DNA of 45,075 bases from JBKBRC01 sp046292345 (GTDB taxonomy: Bacteria; Bacteroidota; Rhodothermia; Rhodothermales; Rubricoccaceae). The stretch spans positions 1 through 45,075 of the forward strand of contig JBKBRC010000020.1 of NCBI GenBank assembly GCA_046292345.1, given 5' to 3'. The position numbers and the translations under genes are program-made. Positions 40,831-45,075 of the stretch are shown here, one piece after another (positions within the stretch are counted from its first letter, which is position 1; every line of letters begins with the position of its first letter). The notes beneath the pieces were generated by a model that was given only the letters and a program-made list of their open reading frames with translations, made no database searches and was not told where the DNA came from.

Positions 40831-41839
40831 CCTGATGCCATCCCCCACGCTGGCGTTCGTGCCAGAGTCTGCCGACCGGCCGCAGCGGCTGCGCGCCTCA
40901 GCTGCCGTGCGGCGGCTCGTCCGCGAGACGCGCCTCGCGCCGGCCGACCTGATCCTGCCGCTCTTCGTGCGCCACGGTGCCGGGCGCCCGGTCGCCTCCA
41001 TGCCCGGCGTGGCGCAGCGCTCGGTGGGCGAGGCCGTGCGCGCCGCCGAGGCGGCAGCCAAGGCCGGGCTGGGCGGCGTGCTCCTGTTCGGCATCCCCGA
41101 GCACAAAGACGCCACCGGCTCGGCCGCCGCCGACGACGGCGAGGCGGTGCAGCTGGCCACGCGCGCCATCAAGGCCGCCGCGCCCGAACTGGCCGTCATC
41201 ACCGACGTCTGCCTGTGCGAGTACACCGACCACGGCCACTGCGGCTTCGTCACGCCCGAGGGTGCGCTCGACCTCGACGGCTCGCTCCCCGCCCACGTCG
41301 CGGCGGCCGTCAGCCACGCCCGCGCCGGGGCCGACCTCGTGGCCCCGTCCTCCATGATTGACGGCGTCGTGGGCGCCATCCGCGCCGGCCTCGACGCCGA
41401 GGGCCTCGGGCACGTGGGCGTGTTCAGCTACGCCGTCAAGTACGCCTCTGCGTTCTACGGCCCGTTCCGCGAGGCGGCCGGCAGCGCGCCCGCCTTCGGC
41501 GACCGCCGGACGCACCAGATGGACCCCGGCAACGCGCGCGAGGCCCTCCGCGAGGCCGCGCTCGACGTAGCCCAGGGGGCGGACCTGCTCATGGTCAAGC
41601 CCGCCGTCGCCTACCTCGACGTCGTCCGCCGCCTGCGCGACGCCTTCCCGGAGCGCCCGCTCGGCGCGTACCACGTCTCGGGCGAGTACGCGATGCTCAA
41701 AGCCGCCGCTGCCCGCGGCTGGATCGACGAGCGCCGCGCCGTGCTCGAGACGCTGACCGGCATCCGGCGCGCAGGCGCCGACCTCCTCATCACCTACTAC
41801 GCCCTCGACGCAGCCCGCTGGCTCGCCGAGCAGGGCTGA
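40823..41839 (+). CDS. hemB: Delta-aminolevulinic acid dehydratase (porphobilinogen synthase)
   Basis: HemB condenses two 5-aminolevulinates into porphobilinogen. The 338-residue product shows the zinc-type metal site DVCLCEYTDHGHCG, the VAPSSMIDGVVGAIR loop, the first active-site lysine in FSYAVKYASAFYGPFR and the Schiff-base lysine in LLMVKPAVAYLD. The C-terminal AYHVSGEYAMLKAAAARGW and the TYYALDAARWL end are also conserved. The presence of the three cysteines makes it a zinc-dependent rather than magnesium-only form. The ATG 40823 overlaps the end of hemD by eight bases. Confidence 0.97.
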   Translation: MHDLMPSPTLAFVPESADRPQRLRASAAVRRLVRETRLAPADLILPLFVRHGAGRPVASMPGVAQRSVGEAVRAAEAAAKAGLGGVLLFGIPEHKDATGSAAADDGEAVQLATRAIKAAAPELAVITDVCLCEYTDHGHCGFVTPEGALDLDGSLPAHVAAAVSHARAGADLVAPSSMIDGVVGAIRAGLDAEGLGHVGVFSYAVKYASAFYGPFREAAGSAPAFGDRRTHQMDPGNAREALREAALDVAQGADLLMVKPAVAYLDVVRRLRDAFPERPLGAYHVSGEYAMLKAAAARGWIDERRAVLETLTGIRRAGADLLITYYALDAARWLAEQG

Positions 41840-41858
41840 CTGACCCGTCACGCGAATC

Positions 41859-42677
41859 ATGGCTCTCGACGTCCGAATTCCCGACTCCCCCGCCCCTTCC
41901 GACGCCGGGCTCGCCGGCCAGGCCGACATCGGCCTGGCCGACATCGGCCTGGCCGAGCGTGGCAAGACGGCCGAGGGCGCCCCGCAGGCGCTCGACCGGC
42001 GGCTCTTCGTGCGCCTGCTCGCCTACACCGGCTGCGCCGAGCCGCGCCGCCTCGCCGAGGCGGCCGAGCGCGCGGGCGTGACCGGGGCCGTCTACCAGAG
42101 CGTCCAGGACCCGCTTGGCGCGGCCGTGCTGACCGTCCACGAGGACCCGGCGTTCTTCGTCGAGGCCGGCCGCGCGCTGCACCACGCCGACGCCTTCCGC
42201 GACCTCGTGCCGCTGCCCGCGCTGACGATGTTCGGCCGCACGTACAGCATCGGCTACGAGCAGGACCTGGCCGAGACGCTCGTCCACCGGCCTGTCCGCA
42301 CCGTCACCAACCCCGCTTGGCCGTGGGCCGTGTGGTACCCGCTGCGCCGCAGCGGGCGCTTCGAGCGCGAGCCGCGCGAGGAGCAACGCCGCATGCTGAT
42401 GGAGCACGGCGGCATCGGCCGCGCGTTCGGCCGCGCGGGCGTCGCCCACGACGTGCGCCTCGCCTGCCACGGCCTCGACCCGAACGACAACGATTTCGTG
42501 ACGGGCCTCGTCGGGCCGGCGCTGCATCCGCTCTCGGCGGTCGTGCAGCGGATGCGCGCGACGCGGCAAACGGCCGAGTTCATCGAGCGCCTCGGCCCCT
42601 TCTTCGCCGGCCGCGCCGTCTGGCAGGGGGGGAAGGCTGACCGCCGGAGGCCCGCCGGAGGCCCGACGGCTCCCTGA
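41859..42677 (+). CDS. hemQ: HemQ-like chlorite dismutase family protein (coproheme decarboxylase)
   Basis: The 272-residue product belongs to the chlorite dismutase-like family. The family core runs from RTYSIGYEQDLAETLVHRP through NPAWPWAVWYPLRR to EEQRRMLMEHGGIGRAF, DVRLACHGLDPNDNDFV and the LGPFFAGRAVW end. By comparison with HemQ (YPMxK), Tyr160 of YPLRR would be the catalytic tyrosine and His183 of MEHGGIGR the heme ligand (inferred by motif spacing). HemQ oxidatively decarboxylates coproheme to heme b. The first 40 residues are a disordered tail with two 15-bp repeats (ADIGL). Position between hemB and hemE supports the assignment; a non-HemQ member of the family cannot be fully excluded. 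Confidence 0.82.
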   Translation: MALDVRIPDSPAPSDAGLAGQADIGLADIGLAERGKTAEGAPQALDRRLFVRLLAYTGCAEPRRLAEAAERAGVTGAVYQSVQDPLGAAVLTVHEDPAFFVEAGRALHHADAFRDLVPLPALTMFGRTYSIGYEQDLAETLVHRPVRTVTNPAWPWAVWYPLRRSGRFEREPREEQRRMLMEHGGIGRAFGRAGVAHDVRLACHGLDPNDNDFVTGLVGPALHPLSAVVQRMRATRQTAEFIERLGPFFAGRAVWQGGKADRRRPAGGPTAP

Positions 42678-42718
42678 CCGCCGCCCCCGATCACCTCGTT
42701 GTTTCAACAGACCCGCAT

Positions 42719-43753
42719 ATGTCCCGATTCCTGAGCGCCCTCCGCGGCGAACCCGTCGACGCCACGCCCGTGTGGTTCATGCGCCAGGCGGGGCGCTACC
42801 TTCCCGAGTACCGCGCGATCCGCGAGCGGCACGACTTCCTGACGATGGTCAAGACGCCCGAGCTCGCGGCCGAGATCACGCTGCAGCCGCTGCGCCGCTT
42901 CGACCTCGACGCGGCCGTGATCTACTCCGACCTCCTGCCGCCGCTCGAGCCGATGGGCCTGACGCTGCGGTTCGCGCCGGGCGTCGGGCCGGTGATCGAC
43001 AACCCGATCACGACGCCGCGCGACGTGGACCTGCTCGCGACGCCGCCCGCCGCCGAGACGCTCCCGTACACGCCCGCGGCGATCCGGCTCGTCAAGGCCG
43101 AGCTCGCGCTGCGCGGCATCCCCGTGCTCGGCTTCGCGGGCGCGCCGTTTACGCTCGCGGCGTACGCCATCGAGGGCGGCGGCTCGAAGCGCTACGAGAA
43201 GACGCGCGTGTTCATGTACCGCGAGCCGGCCGCGTGGCGCCGCCTGATGGACAAGCTCGTCACGGTCGCCGGCAGCTTCCTCGCCGCGCAGGCCGAGGCC
43301 GGGGCCGACGCGCTCCAGGTCTTCGACTCGTGGGCCGGCGTGCTCTCGCGCTACGACTACGCGCGCTACGCCGCGCCGTACACCGAGAAGCTCATCGCGG
43401 CGGCCAGGCGGACCGGCCTGCCGGTCATCCACTTCACGACGGGCACGGCCGGGCACCTCGACGCCGTCGCCGCGGCCGGTGGCGACGCGATCGGCGTCGA
43501 CAGTGGCCCCTCGCTGCGCGAGGCCGCCCGGCGCGTCGGGGGGCGACCCGTGCAGGGCAACCTCGACCCGTACCTGCTCCTGGCGCCATGGCGCGAGCTG
43601 CGCGCCCAGGCCGCGCGCGTGCTCGACGAGGCCCCCGCGACCGGCCACGTCTTCAACACCGGCCACGGCCTCGTGCCCGGCACGCCGCCCGACGCCGTTG
43701 CCCGCCTCACCGATTTCGTCCACGAGCGCACCGCGCGCACCGTCTCCGCCTGA
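42719..43753 (+). CDS. hemE: Uroporphyrinogen decarboxylase
   Basis: HemE removes the four acetate carboxyls of uroporphyrinogen III to give coproporphyrinogen III. The 344-residue product is colinear with the family: TPVWFMRQAGRYLPEYRAIR at the start, VIYSDLLPPLEPMGL with the catalytic aspartate, GFAGAPFTLAAYAIEGGGS, LQVFDSWAGVLS and VQGNLDPYLLLAP, then the C-terminal FNTGHGLVPGTPPDAVARL. No frame problem is seen. It follows hemQ after 41 bases and is followed four bases later by hemH. Confidence 0.97.
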   Translation: MSRFLSALRGEPVDATPVWFMRQAGRYLPEYRAIRERHDFLTMVKTPELAAEITLQPLRRFDLDAAVIYSDLLPPLEPMGLTLRFAPGVGPVIDNPITTPRDVDLLATPPAAETLPYTPAAIRLVKAELALRGIPVLGFAGAPFTLAAYAIEGGGSKRYEKTRVFMYREPAAWRRLMDKLVTVAGSFLAAQAEAGADALQVFDSWAGVLSRYDYARYAAPYTEKLIAAARRTGLPVIHFTTGTAGHLDAVAAAGGDAIGVDSGPSLREAARRVGGRPVQGNLDPYLLLAPWRELRAQAARVLDEAPATGHVFNTGHGLVPGTPPDAVARLTDFVHERTARTVSA

Positions 43754-43757
43754 GCCC

Positions 43758-44813
43758 ATGCCCCACATGAACGGACACGCCCCCCACCAGCCCGACGCCC
43801 CCATCGGCGTCCTCTTCATGGCCTACGGTGGCCCGGCCTCGCTCGACGAGATCGCGGGCTACCTCGCGGACATTCGCCAGGGCCGCCCGACGACGCGGGC
43901 CGTGCTCGACGAGATCACGAACAACTACCGCCAGATCGGCGGCGCCTCGCCCATCCTCGAGCTGACGCAGGCGCAGATCGCCGGCGCGATGGCGCACCTC
44001 AACCCGCCCGGTCGCTCCGAGCGCTTCCGCGCCTACCTCGGGATGCGCCACTGGGCCCCGTGGATCGAGGAGACGGTCGGCCAGATGATCGACGACGGCA
44101 TCACGCGCGCCGTCGCGATCGTGCTCGCGCCGCACTACTCCACGCTCTCGATTGCCAAATACCAGGGCAAGGTGCGCGACGGGCTCAACCTCTACCGCGG
44201 CGACATGGCCGTGGCCTACGTCGATGCCTACCCGGACGCCGAGCTGCTCGTCGACGCCTTCGCCGACCGCGTGCGCCAGGGCCTCGCCGCGTTTCCCGAG
44301 GCCGAGCGCGACGCCGTCCACGTCGTGCTCTCGGCGCACAGCCTGCCCGTGCGCATCCTCCGCGAGGGCGACCCCTATCAGGAGCAGCTCTGGCTGACGG
44401 CGCGCCTCATCGCCGAGCGCGCCGGCCTGCGCCCGGACCAGTGGTCGTGGAGCTACCAGAGCGAGGGCCGGAGTCCGGAGCCGTGGCTCGGGCCGCAGCT
44501 CGAGGACCACCTGCCGGCGCTGCACGAGGCGCGCGGCATCGACAAGGTGGTCAGCCTCCCGATCGGGTTCGTGAGCGATCACGTCGAGATCCTGTTCGAC
44601 ATCGACGTCGAGGCGCAGGCCGCCGCGCGCGCGCGCGGCATGACGCTCGTCCGCCCGCCCTCGCTCAACGACGACCCGCGCTACACGCGCCTGCTCGCCG
44701 AGCTGGTCGAGGAGCGGGCCGCCGCGCAGGGCTGGGTCGCGTCGGACGTGCGCGTCGCGCGCCTGCCCGAGCCTGCGATGCCGATGCCCGAGGGCACGCC
44801 GGCGGGCGTATGA
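43758..44813 (+). CDS. hemH: Ferrochelatase (possibly coproporphyrin ferrochelatase)
   Basis: HemH inserts ferrous iron into a porphyrin. The 351-residue product shows GVLFMAYGGPASLDEI, IGGASPILELT, GMRHWAPWIEETV, VLAPHYSTLSIAKY, the SAHSLP motif with the catalytic His194, SWSYQSEGRSPEPWLGP and GFVSDHVEILFDID with Glu277. No cysteine is seen, so there is no iron-sulfur cluster of the type found in animal and actinobacterial enzymes. With a HemQ homologue in the operon, the substrate may be coproporphyrin III rather than protoporphyrin IX. ATG 43758 is chosen; ATG 43767 is possible. The stop overlaps the hemY start. Confidence 0.94.
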   Translation: MPHMNGHAPHQPDAPIGVLFMAYGGPASLDEIAGYLADIRQGRPTTRAVLDEITNNYRQIGGASPILELTQAQIAGAMAHLNPPGRSERFRAYLGMRHWAPWIEETVGQMIDDGITRAVAIVLAPHYSTLSIAKYQGKVRDGLNLYRGDMAVAYVDAYPDAELLVDAFADRVRQGLAAFPEAERDAVHVVLSAHSLPVRILREGDPYQEQLWLTARLIAERAGLRPDQWSWSYQSEGRSPEPWLGPQLEDHLPALHEARGIDKVVSLPIGFVSDHVEILFDIDVEAQAAARARGMTLVRPPSLNDDPRYTRLLAELVEERAAAQGWVASDVRVARLPEPAMPMPEGTPAGV

Positions 44814-45075
44814 CCGCGCGATCCGACGTGCTCGTGCTCGGCGGCGGCGTGGCCGGGATGGTAGCGGCGCGGCGTCTCGCGGCGTCCGGCAGGCGCGTGC
44901 GCCTGCTCGAGGCCGGCCCGCGCCTCGGCGGCGTCGTCCGCACCCTCCGGCGCGACGGCTTCACGGCCGACGTGGGGCCGGACGTGTTCCTCGTCCGCAA
45001 GCCCGGCGCGCAGCGCCTCGCCGACGCGCTCGGCGTCGAGACCGCGCCGGCACGCGGGGCGGCGCGCGTGCTGCG
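44810..45075 (+). CDS. hemY: Oxygen-dependent protoporphyrinogen/coproporphyrinogen oxidase (3' end outside the window)
   Basis: The first 88 codons of an FAD-dependent oxidase are visible, starting with ATG 44810 inside the hemH stop (ATGA). The dinucleotide-binding fold DVLVLGGGVAGMVAARRLAA, the following RVRLLEAGPRLGGVVRT with the glutamate that binds ribose, and FTADVGPDVFLVRKP are typical of HemY/CgoX. The enzyme oxidises protoporphyrinogen IX or, in the coproheme route, coproporphyrinogen III. Position directly after hemH supports this. Family members are usually about 450-480 residues, so most of the gene lies past the right edge. Confidence 0.9.
   Translation, partial: MTARSDVLVLGGGVAGMVAARRLAASGRRVRLLEAGPRLGGVVRTLRRDGFTADVGPDVFLVRKPGAQRLADALGVETAPARGAARVL

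Overview
This window is a high-GC chromosomal segment from a member of the Bacteroidota, most likely the Rhodothermia (Rubricoccus/Rubrivirga/Salinibacter-like). The evidence for this is adjacent porU and porV genes of the type IX secretion system (T9SS), two secreted peptidases ending in T9SS-type sorting domains, a recurring TAnnTT promoter box of the Bacteroidota sigma-A type, and the near absence of Shine-Dalgarno sequences. This placement is inferred from gene content. It is a draft scaffold: three runs of 100 N (5254-5353, 20091-20190, 36822-36921) each sit in a short tandem repeat, and at each one the right flank repeats the end of the left flank exactly.

Layout. Positions 1-7838 hold the conserved translation and RNA-metabolism block infB (5' end outside)-rbfA-truB-ribF, then rpsO and pnp. 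Positions 7997-9336 (minus strand) hold a SbtA-type bicarbonate transporter with its PII-like partner SbtB, diverging from a Thermus-type isocitrate dehydrogenase gene. From 11000 to 15861 come a short membrane-protein gene with seven TFLIT repeats that is readable only through a frameshift, a lipoprotein, serS (minus), a META-domain lipoprotein, a LON-domain protein and a metallo-beta-lactamase-fold hydrolase. From 16037 to 20038 lie a membrane PAS sensor without a kinase domain, a degenerate receiver fused to a histidine-containing dimerisation helix, and a TPR protein with a C-terminal helix-turn-helix.

From 20606 to 25786 are porU and porV, followed by a polyprenol-kinase/DUF92 fusion, a dicarboxylate/amino-acid symporter, a secreted TPR protein and a translationally coupled pair of secreted HELGH metallopeptidases that are probable cargo of PorUV. 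On the minus strand follow ppgK and the ergothioneine genes egtD and egtB.

From 37031 to the right edge is a tightly overlapping heme operon: a MerR-like regulator, hemA, hemC, hemD, hemB, a hemQ-like gene, hemE, hemH and the start of hemY. The hemQ-like gene suggests that heme is made through coproheme. The regulator is preceded by an AT-rich region with an 11-bp inverted repeat centred on a -7-like box, and is a good candidate for a local heme-operon regulator.

Tandem repeats are a theme of the window. In-frame 15-bp arrays lie inside hemA, hemD, the hemQ-like gene and the TFLIT gene, and 17-, 20-, 21- and 24-bp arrays lie between genes. No tRNA, rRNA, CRISPR array or insertion sequence was recognised.
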